A stretch of 64,000 bases of DNA from Chlorogloeopsis sp. ULAP01 (GTDB lineage: Bacteria; Cyanobacteriota; Cyanobacteriia; Cyanobacteriales; Nostocaceae). The notes beneath the pieces were generated by a model. It had not been told where the DNA came from. It saw only the letters and a list, made by a program, of their open reading frames with translations, and searched no databases. Of the stretch, positions 26,954 to 35,465 are shown piece by piece. Numbering within the stretch: the first letter of the stretch is position 1; the number at the start of each line of letters is the position of its first letter. Where the stretch lies: the NCBI RefSeq assembly GCF_030381805.1, contig NZ_JAUDRH010000007.1, forward strand, positions 383,458-447,457, in the 5' to 3' direction. Made by a program: the position numbers and the translations under genes.

Positions 26954-28459
26954 CTATGAAGGTTTGATATCCTCGTCCAAAATCCGATCCAAACACCGCT
27001 CGGCGATCGCGGCAATTGTTAATGCTGGATTAACACAGGTACTAGAGCCTGGAATTAAAGACCCATCGACAATGTACAGGTTTGGATGTCCAGCTACACG
27101 ACCGTAGTCATCGCAAACTTTACCCATGCAGGCTCCTCCCAACTGGTGACCTGTGACTTGAGCTGCGATCGGAGGAACGTCACCTCCATTTTTTTGACTA
27201 AGTAATTCGGCTAAATACTTAGCGGCTTCTTTCGCTTTCGGGTCACTTTCAAAATTTAATTGAACTGTATCCGAAGCTGGATCGTAACTAAAGTTACCCC
27301 GATGAGGAGTCATCGCAAAGACAAAGCTACCGATAACATTATGATTGGGAAAATCCGTTTCAAATCTAGGTAATGGCGCTCGCATCATCACACAGGGATA
27401 GATGGGATTCTCATAATTGAGAACAACGATCGCTCCTGGGCCGCCTAAATGCGGATTAGTCTTTTCTGAGAGATTGGTGCGAAAGGCATAGGTATCGCCA
27501 TCGTTGCCAAATCCCTGACCGAGAGTATCATTGATTCTCGGTAAATCTCCTTTTGCTTTCGCTTTCATCAGGAGTTCGCAAGTTCCCATCACACCAGCAG
27601 CCATAAATAAGTATTGGCAGGTCAATGTTTGCTGGTCAATAACTTCGCCGCGATCGTTAATTATGTCTACCGAAACTTCGTAACCTCCTTCTAGTTTTTC
27701 AGCAACTTTGGTCACAACGTGGTGAGTGCGAATTTCAACTGAACCCGTTTGTTCAGCCAACTTCAGATAGTTTTGATCCAGAGTTTTCTTGCCACCACTG
27801 TTATTGCCAAACCAAAACTCAGCTGCAATGACAGAAGGGACTCTTTTTCCAGCTATTTCCTCACGGACAATATCCCAATCTACCCCCATTGGAAATCGAT
27901 TAATGCCGTTAGTTAAGCCAGTGTTTGTTGACTCAACATAGGGAAATCCTGCTTTGAGTGCGTGTTGTTCTAATACCTTTAATCCCAGATAATATTCACT
28001 CTCTAGAACATCATCGGGGATAGGTGCAGAGCCAATTACAGAGTGAACTCGTGGAAAATAGACAGAATCCATCTCATCGTAGCTAATCGAGCTAGGAAGT
28101 ACCTGCTCAAATAGTTCCCGTGGTGGCTGAATCAAAATACCTCCATAAGCCAGCGAGCCACCACCAACACCACAACCTACAAGAAACTTATAATTTCCTC
28201 TTTCAAGTATTTCCAGGACTCCTGTATATTTCTCGATCGCAATTCCCTCATAACCTGGAGTTTTAGTGACTGTATTTAGCCACTCTGCTCGCCCATCTGG
28301 ATTTCTAAACGTTGCAAAAGTAGCATTTTTAGTCGGATCTTCAATTGTCCAACGACGCCCTCTTTCTAACAGCACTGTTTCAATTCCAGCTTCACCTAAA
28401 CGCAATGCGGCTACAGCCCCACCAAAGCCGCTACCAATTACAATTGCTTGTACATTCAT
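26954..28459 (-). CDS. GMC family FAD oxidoreductase (cholesterol oxidase-like)
   Basis: A 501-residue flavoenzyme. The N-terminal Rossmann motif is IVIGSGFGGAVAALRL, followed by VLLERGRRW. GVGGGSLAYGGILIQPP is typical of the GMC second FAD motif. The C-terminal TGHQLGGACMGKVCDDYGR and NLYIVDGSLIPGSSTCVNP carry the conserved His/Asn region and FAD-closing motif. No signal peptide. ATG 28459 has AAGGA eight bases upstream; a longer frame to 28510 would overlap the EthD gene. It oxidises an alcohol to a carbonyl; the substrate is unknown. Its neighbours (VOC, EthD, NTF2) suggest modification of a small organic molecule. Confidence 0.88.
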   Translation of the reverse strand: MNVQAIVIGSGFGGAVAALRLGEAGIETVLLERGRRWTIEDPTKNATFATFRNPDGRAEWLNTVTKTPGYEGIAIEKYTGVLEILERGNYKFLVGCGVGGGSLAYGGILIQPPRELFEQVLPSSISYDEMDSVYFPRVHSVIGSAPIPDDVLESEYYLGLKVLEQHALKAGFPYVESTNTGLTNGINRFPMGVDWDIVREEIAGKRVPSVIAAEFWFGNNSGGKKTLDQNYLKLAEQTGSVEIRTHHVVTKVAEKLEGGYEVSVDIINDRGEVIDQQTLTCQYLFMAAGVMGTCELLMKAKAKGDLPRINDTLGQGFGNDGDTYAFRTNLSEKTNPHLGGPGAIVVLNYENPIYPCVMMRAPLPRFETDFPNHNVIGSFVFAMTPHRGNFSYDPASDTVQLNFESDPKAKEAAKYLAELLSQKNGGDVPPIAAQVTGHQLGGACMGKVCDDYGRVAGHPNLYIVDGSLIPGSSTCVNPALTIAAIAERCLDRILDEDIKPS

Positions 28460-28482
28460 AGTTGTTTTCCTTCTGAATGCTC

Positions 28483-29178
28483 TTAACGCGGCTCTGGCCC
28501 TATAATCCAATGTTCGGTTGCAACAAAAGTATGGACATATTTGGGTTCGATAAAATTAGCTAAATCCTGTTCAGCTTCTTTGCCTTGTGGTGAATTTAGA
28601 GCTTTTTCAAGTGATTGGAGGTCATCAAACCAAAGCTGGGAAACACAGTCAAGAATTGATTCCCCAATGGCATAGAAACTATCACGTACATGACACTGAA
28701 GATAACGTCGCAGACCTGGAAGTTTTAGATCCTTTTGTGCGTGAACTTCCAAACTGTACTTGCGAAATTCCTCTAGCGGCATTCCAGCTTTACGCTTGAC
28801 TAGAGCAAAAACTTTAACCATATTTGAATCTTTTTTTAAAGGTTCACCTTCCATCAGGACATGAGCTGTTGTATCTAATACTACAGTGCGCCAGAAAGCT
28901 GCCCAATTAGGTTCATCTAGCCTTGCTCCTGCTAAAAGTTCCTTCGACTGAAGAGATGCTAATTGCTCTTCCTCATTCTCTAGCCATATTTCCGCTACAC
29001 CACTAAAAAGTGGATCTTCTGGTTCCTGACCAAATGGGATACGAGTATCAATCAAGTAACGCTTAATCTGAGGAATTTTACTGGCATAGTAAACTGCATG
29101 AAAATTGACCCAGTAATTCTGGAATTCCTTCTCACTCATACCTGGTTTAGGATGGGCAAATATATGTTGATGGATCAT
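28483..29178 (-). CDS. Protein with two EthD (dimeric alpha/beta barrel) domains
   Basis: A 231-residue protein with two EthD-type halves: about 1-105 (QHIFAHPKPGMSEKEFQNYW, VNFHAVYYASKIPQIKRYL) and about 118-225 (VKVFALVKRKAGMPLEEF, LEVHAQKDLKLPGLRRYLQ). EthD folds belong to the dimeric alpha/beta barrel group that includes polyketide-tailoring and ether-degradation accessory proteins. The tandem copy may form an intramolecular dimer. It lies 74 bases after the NTF2 protein and 23 bases before the GMC oxidoreductase. Confidence 0.8.
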   Translation of the reverse strand: MIHQHIFAHPKPGMSEKEFQNYWVNFHAVYYASKIPQIKRYLIDTRIPFGQEPEDPLFSGVAEIWLENEEEQLASLQSKELLAGARLDEPNWAAFWRTVVLDTTAHVLMEGEPLKKDSNMVKVFALVKRKAGMPLEEFRKYSLEVHAQKDLKLPGLRRYLQCHVRDSFYAIGESILDCVSQLWFDDLQSLEKALNSPQGKEAEQDLANFIEPKYVHTFVATEHWIIGPEPR

Positions 29179-29252
29179 AAAAACCTCATGAATTTATTAG
29201 CTTTACACTAGTTTTTGCAATGATTAAAGCTGCTTTTTTCAAAAATGATTAA

Positions 29253-29840
29253 CTAATTGTTCATATTTGGCGGTGGAACGTTGGGATCGAGGATGAGGCT
29301 CCGGCTTTGGTATTTCCAAGTATCACCAATTTTCACTAACCTATCTTCGTATAATCCAGTTCTGATGATTGAGGCGGGAATATTGCCAATATCCATAGCG
29401 ATGATATAACATCCTCCTTTCGCACCTCCAAAATCCGGTTCAATTGTCAGGTTATTGTTCCAGTGCCGAGTAGTTTGTACATCAGGAAAGGTGTTATAAA
29501 CGTCGATTAACTCCTGCGTTCCTGTTGCCTGGGTTATAACTGTCCCATCCGCGTTCTTCAGGATGAATGTGCCATCAGGTGTGAATGTATCTGCCCATTT
29601 GGCAGCGTTGTAACCCTCTAAAAGACCGTCAAGGGCATAGAAATAGTCGCTATTGAGCTGCCCAATTGCAAGGATATCCCTGGGTGGCAGTGATTTTTTA
29701 GGTGACTGGGCAGAGATTTGCAGGGGATGAAAACTGATTAAAACTATGATTGAGAGTGCAAATCCAGCTAGAAGTAATATTCTTCGCCGTGTTGTTTTTC
29801 TTAGTTGCTTAATTTGGTTATTAGAGTTTTGATAAATCAC
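29253..29840 (-). CDS. NTF2/SnoaL-like protein with twin-arginine-like leader
   Basis: 195 residues from GTG 29840; an in-frame ATG at 29966 would add 42 residues. The leader has TTRRRILLLAGFALSIIVL, a twin-arginine-like signal anchor. It is nearly the same as the leader of the next gene upstream (30090-30710), which argues for the shorter start since the two would then align from the first residues. The mature part (about 55-185) is an NTF2-like domain with YFYALDGLLEGYNAAKWADTF and a C-terminal WKYQSRSLILDP. It is probably exported or membrane-anchored on the periplasmic side. The function of the ligand pocket is unknown. Confidence 0.72.
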   Translation of the reverse strand: MIYQNSNNQIKQLRKTTRRRILLLAGFALSIIVLISFHPLQISAQSPKKSLPPRDILAIGQLNSDYFYALDGLLEGYNAAKWADTFTPDGTFILKNADGTVITQATGTQELIDVYNTFPDVQTTRHWNNNLTIEPDFGGAKGGCYIIAMDIGNIPASIIRTGLYEDRLVKIGDTWKYQSRSLILDPNVPPPNMNN

Positions 29841-30089
29841 ATTCTTTTTTGATGAAGATTGTGAAATGCCAAGTATAAACAAGATTTTTTGAAATGATAG
29901 CGGCATATTTCTGGATTTTTTCGTCGTTGATATCTTTAAGGCTTTTATGATACTTGCAAGGAGCATGATGATTAATAACCTTTATAACCTCAAATACTTT
30001 TGATCCCACAGGTGGGTTAGTAATGAAGTTTTGCTCCTGCTTTTTAAAAGCGATAATGGTAGTACCAAATATCTTGGTAACCTTAGCTT

Positions 30090-30710
30090 TTAATGCCTTC
30101 GCCTGATTTCATTTAGATGTTCTATAGCTTCAGGCATCAATTCGACAAACTGAATCAGATTGCCATCACAGTCTTTAATAAATTGGAAACTTAACTTGAG
30201 ATCGTAATCTACTCGTTTTACCCAGACTGTTTCAATCCCTTTGCTTTTAAGTTCTGCTATCTTGGCATCAAGATTATCTACCAAAAGAGCAAATTGCGAA
30301 ATACCATGAATGTTGGTGTGAGCAGGGGGATCATTACGCGGTGGTGATATTGGAACTGAGCCGTTTTGCTCGATGAGTTCAAGTCTGAAGTCATCTAACT
30401 CTAAAACGGCAATTCGGGTGCCAAAATCTGGAAAATCTTTTCTTGTAAATATCTGATATCCAAGCTTCTGTTGATACCATTGGACAGCTCTATCAATGTT
30501 TGGGGTTGATATACTGACATAAAACAGTCTAAAGGGAAGCATAGGGATATCCTTGGGTGAATGTGAAGCTTTAGGGCTGTGAGCAAAGATTTGAGAGGGA
30601 CGAATACCACTAACAAACAATGCTGAGAGTCCACTTCCACCAAGCAGCAACATTCTTCGCCGCGTCACTTTTTTTTGTTGCCCACCCTGGTAATTAGAGT
30701 CTTGATACAT
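30090..30710 (-). CDS. VOC-family (glyoxalase/dioxygenase superfamily) protein with Tat-like leader
   Basis: A 206-residue protein. The leader VTRRRMLLLGGSGLSALFVSG is a twin-arginine-type signal. The mature part is one VOC module: FYVSISTPNIDRAVQWYQQKLGY, then RIAVLELDDFRLELIEQ and a C-terminal FIKDCDGNLIQFVELMP with the final metal-type Glu. VOC modules bind a divalent metal and act on vicinal oxygens; the reaction here is unknown. ATG 30710 is preceded by AAGGA at eight bases. 14 bases separate it from the ThDP enzyme gene. Confidence 0.83.
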   Translation of the reverse strand: MYQDSNYQGGQQKKVTRRRMLLLGGSGLSALFVSGIRPSQIFAHSPKASHSPKDIPMLPFRLFYVSISTPNIDRAVQWYQQKLGYQIFTRKDFPDFGTRIAVLELDDFRLELIEQNGSVPISPPRNDPPAHTNIHGISQFALLVDNLDAKIAELKSKGIETVWVKRVDYDLKLSFQFIKDCDGNLIQFVELMPEAIEHLNEIRRRH

Positions 30711-30724
30711 CGCGTTGTTCCTTA

Positions 30725-32428
30725 CTATTGCCCACACCTGATCCCAATCATTTCTGGGTGAACATTACCCTCTAAAACCAGGTCAATTAAAAATGGCCCG
30801 TTGTGTGACAATGCCTGCTTAATTGCTGGAGCAATTTCTTCAGGTTTTTCAACCCGGATGGATTCAACACCCATCGAACGAGCAATCTCGTCAAAGCGAA
30901 TTGCTGGTTTGGACAAGTCAAAACTTAGAGGAAAATCATGCTCTGGAATACCCTGTTCTTTCCAATAAGCTTGGATGTTTAACTGCAATATTCGATAAGA
31001 CCTGTTATTGCAGACAACAAACTTAGCATCTACATTGTGGCGAGCCGCTGTCCACAGAGCTTGAATGGTGTACATCGCCCCGCCATCACCAGTAAAGCCA
31101 ATCACAGTCTTGTCGGGATTGGCAATTTTGGCACCGATCGCTCCTGGTATCCCCACACCCAAGGAGCCGCCACGGGTGAGAAAGTAGTGTCCTGGTTTAG
31201 TTGTCGGTTTGTAGCGTGTCACTGCTGGAGAGTTTGTCAAAGCTTCATCGAAGATAATGGCATCCTCCGGTAATTGCAGTGCCAGTTCTGCCATAAAACG
31301 AGATAAATGCAGAGGTACAGCATCCCAATCAGTGCGATCGCGCTCTAACTCGCTCTCGTGCTTGGCTGCTTTTGCTTGCGCAATTTCAGTTGCTCTTGCT
31401 TGGGCTGTGTGCTTCTGCTCTTGTGTCATGACGCTTTCTAGGGCAGTTGCCAGTTTGCCAAGGGTGAGTTTCGGATCACTTACTATTCCCAAATCGACTG
31501 GATGATTTTTCGCAATTTCATAGGCATTTAAATCGATATGAATAACTTTTGCCTCTGGAGCAAAAATATTACCTAATTCAGGGAAAACCTCTGGTAAAAG
31601 GTAGCTACCACAAACTAAGTTGACATCTCCTTTAGAGGTGATAGGCAGGCTTTGATAACCAAACATATGCCCTGTCGCACCTTGGTACAAAGGATGAACA
31701 TGGCTCATATTCAATTCACCAGCATCTGCTTCCCATACCTCTGCACCCAATATTTCGGCAACGCGTACTAATTCATCTTGCGCGCCAGAAAAAGCCACTC
31801 CATCACCCACAAAAAACATCGGCTTTTGAGCGGCTGCCAACATAGTTGCTGCGGATTTGAGCAACTCTTCCTCTGGCACTACTTTGGTAGAGGGGAAAGA
31901 AGTTGGTCTCACTTCCTCAGTTATAGGAGCGTCCAAAATATCTTGGGGCAAGCAAACATATACTGGCCCTGTTGGGGGAGTAGCAGCAATTTTGATGGCT
32001 CGTCGCAAAACACGCAAAAGAGAAGATGGCTCCATTACCATCGTTGACCATTTGGTAACAGGTTCAGCAAAAGCGACTAAATCACCCGCCATCTGAGCAT
32101 CCATCGCCTGATACTTAATTCCAGCATCTCCACCGATGACGACCAGTGGCGAGTGACCCCGTTTTGCTTGATAAAGAGCACCGATCGCATTCCCTAAACC
32201 AGGGGTGCTGTGTATTTGCACTACTGCTGGCTTGCGAGTTGCTCTGGCATAGCCATCGGCTGCCATGACTGCAACTGTCTCTTGTAACGTCAGAATGTAC
32301 TTAAGTTCTGGGTAATTCCAGAGGGCATCAAGAAAACCCTGCTCAACTGTACCAGGATTACCAAATATATAACGGATGCCATCTGCAAGAAATTGCTCCA
32401 GAATTGCAAAGCGCCCAGTTTTGTTCAT
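30725..32428 (-). CDS. ThDP-dependent enzyme (acetolactate synthase / benzoylformate decarboxylase-like)
   Basis: A 567-residue ThDP enzyme with three domains: PYR about 1-165 with Glu50 in LTLQETVAVMAADGYAR, the central domain about 190-320, and PP about 380-550 with the GDGG..NN cofactor motif (GFTGDGGAMYTIQ, VVCNNRSYRIL). It does not look like the housekeeping IlvB; the PYR domain start (FLADGIRYIFGNPGTVEQ) is closer to benzoylformate decarboxylase or oxalyl-type members. It would decarboxylate a 2-oxo acid or join two carbonyls. ATG 32428 is chosen over 32443 because GAGG lies nine bases before it. Confidence 0.87.
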   Translation of the reverse strand: MNKTGRFAILEQFLADGIRYIFGNPGTVEQGFLDALWNYPELKYILTLQETVAVMAADGYARATRKPAVVQIHSTPGLGNAIGALYQAKRGHSPLVVIGGDAGIKYQAMDAQMAGDLVAFAEPVTKWSTMVMEPSSLLRVLRRAIKIAATPPTGPVYVCLPQDILDAPITEEVRPTSFPSTKVVPEEELLKSAATMLAAAQKPMFFVGDGVAFSGAQDELVRVAEILGAEVWEADAGELNMSHVHPLYQGATGHMFGYQSLPITSKGDVNLVCGSYLLPEVFPELGNIFAPEAKVIHIDLNAYEIAKNHPVDLGIVSDPKLTLGKLATALESVMTQEQKHTAQARATEIAQAKAAKHESELERDRTDWDAVPLHLSRFMAELALQLPEDAIIFDEALTNSPAVTRYKPTTKPGHYFLTRGGSLGVGIPGAIGAKIANPDKTVIGFTGDGGAMYTIQALWTAARHNVDAKFVVCNNRSYRILQLNIQAYWKEQGIPEHDFPLSFDLSKPAIRFDEIARSMGVESIRVEKPEEIAPAIKQALSHNGPFLIDLVLEGNVHPEMIGIRCGQ

Positions 32429-32568
32429 TATTGATTGCCTCATACGGGGCTTATACCAATTTTGGATTTTGGATTAAAACTATTGATTAATAGGCTAGTC
32501 CAGAATTTTGAAACAAGACTCTCGTGTGCCAATTTGGTATTATGGCTGTTCTAGTATTTTTTTAGCGG

Positions 32569-33432
32569 CTACCACCCATAGCGTGTCATTCCTTTTTCCA
32601 GAACTGTGACCAAAACGCGACCGCACTCTACAGAAGAAGCTGTGGAACGGCTGGTAATAAAGGGATAGTCCACCATTACAGAAGTCTCATGACCGACTCT
32701 GCCGATGTAAGCTCCTTCAGGCCCAACTGCATCGCGAAGAATGAATTCTAGTGGGTAAAATGGAGGGCCAAAATTGATGTATCCATCACCAAATCCCTTG
32801 TTCGTACCATCAATCGCATGGGGGCCTTCAAATCCTGTACCATCCATGTAGTCATAGTCAATTGGATGACCAGTGACGTGCTTGCCCCAAATCAGGCTCT
32901 TTTTCTCTCTGAAGTCCCTTGCAAATGCCAGGCAGGCAACACCGTAGCACTCAGCTGCGATCGGTTTGTTGAGTTTATAAAAGCCGATAATAAGTTCATG
33001 CAATCGATAATTATTCGCCAAATCAATCATTGCTCCACTGCCACCGACAATCACCAAGGCGTCGTATTCCAATAGCTCTTCAGCGACAATCTGGTCAATT
33101 TTCTTGTAATAGGCTTCCATATCTCTAAGATAAGTTGCAGAACTGGGATAGGCTCGCTGTGGAAACCAATGAGCTAGGCTCTTAGGATGATCTAGTCGGT
33201 TGGATTGATCGACTTTGCGTGTTTTTTCTGCCATTTGTTCTGATGTGACCGATCGCCCTAAAGGTGGATCGGTATAGCCAGGCGCATAACTAACCGAAAG
33301 TGGAGTCGGTTTTTTTCCAGTTGGAGTCAAGAACGTTATGTCATATCCGGCGGCATCGCATGCCTCCAACGGCCCAATCAGTTCTTCTCCCCAGTAACCC
33401 CATTCGGATATTACTAATAAAACCTTTTTCAT
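32569..33432 (-). CDS. DJ-1/PfpI family protein, first gene of the eleven-gene run
   Basis: A 287-residue member, longer than usual. The N-terminal strand MKKVLLVISEWGYWGEE is followed by an inserted segment of about 70 residues (TPLSVSYAPGYTDPPL..). The nucleophile elbow is AAECYGVACLAF with Cys162, and DALVIVGGSGAMIDLA precedes it. The C-terminus has RVGHETSVMVDYPFITSRSTAS, as in the Hsp31-like/ThiJ group, where the usual role is glyoxalase-III or a deglycase-like reaction. ATG 33432 has AGGAGA at eight bases upstream; the longer frame to 33471 is less likely. The gap to the next gene is 140 bases. Confidence 0.8.
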   Translation of the reverse strand: MKKVLLVISEWGYWGEELIGPLEACDAAGYDITFLTPTGKKPTPLSVSYAPGYTDPPLGRSVTSEQMAEKTRKVDQSNRLDHPKSLAHWFPQRAYPSSATYLRDMEAYYKKIDQIVAEELLEYDALVIVGGSGAMIDLANNYRLHELIIGFYKLNKPIAAECYGVACLAFARDFREKKSLIWGKHVTGHPIDYDYMDGTGFEGPHAIDGTNKGFGDGYINFGPPFYPLEFILRDAVGPEGAYIGRVGHETSVMVDYPFITSRSTASSVECGRVLVTVLEKGMTRYGW

Positions 33433-34825
33433 TGGCTTATCTCCTGTGATGACAATTGCTATGTTTGCCAACGCTGCACTAAAAACTAACAGTTAACAAA
33501 TTCAGACTTCTAATTACAACGTCTGTCGCACTTGGTTAACTGTCTCCATTCACTGAATTCGCAATCCAAAAACTCAGCTGATAATTGAGTAAAAGACACA
33601 CCTCAATTACTTCAAATCTCGTTCGTTGTGCAACAGAGAAGTTGAGTAAGCTGAGAACCAATAAAAGTAAAAATTGTAGAAAATGAGTCAGCCTTTGTAA
33701 AGAAGTTACTCCGAAAAGTTAGGCTGGCATGAGTAAACTACAAACAATTCAAGCTACTTCAGTTCGCAACAAAATTATGACCTCACTGAAATGTTGTTTT
33801 TATTTACTATCTTCACCTGGAAATTTAAGTTAGTTGACACTGATTGAACTCTATATTTAATCCTTTTTTTTATATTTGTATGGTCTTTTACCTGTAATGC
33901 AATCTCATTAAAAATGAAAAAAACACATCAGATTTTTTATCATTTTTAAATTTACATTTGGAGATTGTGAGTGTAATTGCAGACAATAGCTGTAATTTAA
34001 CCCATGCTTATAATAAGTTCCACAATTTTTATTTTTATTTCCACTTTAGTCTACTAACCTCTGAAATGTTTAATTTCTAGATTTTTCTGCATTTAATAGT
34101 TTTTACCTTGAGGAATGTGAGTTGATTTCTATTTCTCAAGTGGAAAATCAGCAAATTCTGGTGAGACAGATGTAGAAATGAAAAGATTCATATATACCTC
34201 TTCAAAAAGGCACAATAAATCTCTACCTACTTTGGCAATAGTTTTTTATTAACTTTGAGTTCGCGAATAATTCACTTAGTGTCTAAAATCCCTTAATTTC
34301 TGCTACTTTTTCAGCATCTTTTACTATTTGCTTGAAAGCAAACCCTATTTTTTCACCAGTTTGGTGGTTAAAATTGTAGGAGAAATTTTGTAGAAAAAGT
34401 AATTATCGTTAGCCTAGCCTTAACAAGAAATCTTATCACAGAGTGTTTGATCAACCTGTTGAACTCTACATAAATTTTTATAATCAAAAGCTTATCTTCT
34501 TTGTATGTATTGCTCAGAAAGGGTAGTAGCTTCTAAATAAGTTGAAACAAGCGATCGCCTACATGGGCAAAATCACACTAACAATTAAGGCAGAACGCCA
34601 TATTTTTGGCGATATTATACGAAGAAAGTAAAAGCGACCGCTAAAACTCAATATACATATACACCAAAAAAGGGGATTAGAATTTGGGATTGAAATTCAT
34701 TCCTACTCCCCGGTTCCTAATCCCTAGTCCCTATTTACTGACAAAGGGTAAAAGACTGTTTTTTGTCTACGGTCTACAAATTCACATTTTAAATTTAACG
34801 ATGTCTGCTGAGTTATATCCTCCAA
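33433..34825. other. 1.4-kb intergenic region, probably regulatory
   Basis: It is strongly AT-rich, without a gene I can support on either strand. A 34-codon plus-strand frame starting at ATG 33730 has a poor ribosome binding site and no recognisable product. The region must contain the promoter for the minus-strand run that begins at 33432 and the 3' end of the gene at 34826. I see no terminator-quality hairpin or repeat array. Confidence 0.5.
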
Positions 34826-35359
34826 TTAGGAAACGGCTGGTGGATTAATAAAACGATTGGCAAATCTCAGAACATCGCCTAAATCTGTGTCACCATCGCG
34901 ATCGCTATCTAGAAAAGTATTCAAAATCGGATTTGAGCCTTGAATGCCAGGTTTAGTAGCACCCATGTTCAAAAAACCTAATACTGCCGAAATTAGACTT
35001 GGCAGAGCAGCTTGAATCATATTGGGACTTAATCCTGTTTTTTGAGAAACTGCTTGAACTATTTGCTGCTGTAACTGAGGCGAGAGCAGAGATTGTTGCC
35101 CAGATGCGCTTGTATTAGCACTGACAGCTTGGTTAATGAGATTTTGTAATTGAGTGCTACCCAAAGCGGATTGCTGTTTTTGTAGTGTAGGGCGAAGTAT
35201 ATTGCCCAAAACTGTCATCGCACTTTGGATTTGAGATGGCTGGATACCTCGATTTGTTGCCAATTGCTGAATTGAGTTTATGATTGACTCTAGTTGACTA
35301 ACGCTTCCCTGTTGATTGGGATTGTTAATTGCACTGAGAACATCAAAGAAAAGTCCCAT
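34826..35359 (-). CDS. DUF937-like protein with C-terminal calcium-binding-type loop
   Basis: A 177-residue protein. The N-terminus MGLFFDVLSAINNP and repeated helical, Gln-rich segments (IESIINSIQQLA, LLSPQLQQQIVQAVSQKTGL) are typical of DUF937/YidB-type proteins. The C-terminus has DSDRDGDTDLGDVLRFANRF, a DxDxDG-x-D loop of the dockerin/EF-hand kind that should bind Ca2+. No signal peptide is visible. ATG 35359 has GGAGA at seven bases. Its role is unknown. It is 106 bases downstream of the PstS-like/DUF4912 gene and may be co-transcribed with it. Confidence 0.68.
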   Translation of the reverse strand: MGLFFDVLSAINNPNQQGSVSQLESIINSIQQLATNRGIQPSQIQSAMTVLGNILRPTLQKQQSALGSTQLQNLINQAVSANTSASGQQSLLSPQLQQQIVQAVSQKTGLSPNMIQAALPSLISAVLGFLNMGATKPGIQGSNPILNTFLDSDRDGDTDLGDVLRFANRFINPPAVS

Positions 35360-35465
35360 ATTTAATCTCCTCACTTTAAGATTGATAATCAGTTAGCAGT
35401 TATCAGTGAGCAGTTATTCTTCACTGTTCACTGTTTACTGTTCCCTGTCACCTGTCTCCTATCAC

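Noticed and set aside
33730..33834. 34-codon plus-strand frame in the 1.4-kb gap
   Set aside because: The ribosome binding site is poor, and no motif is visible.
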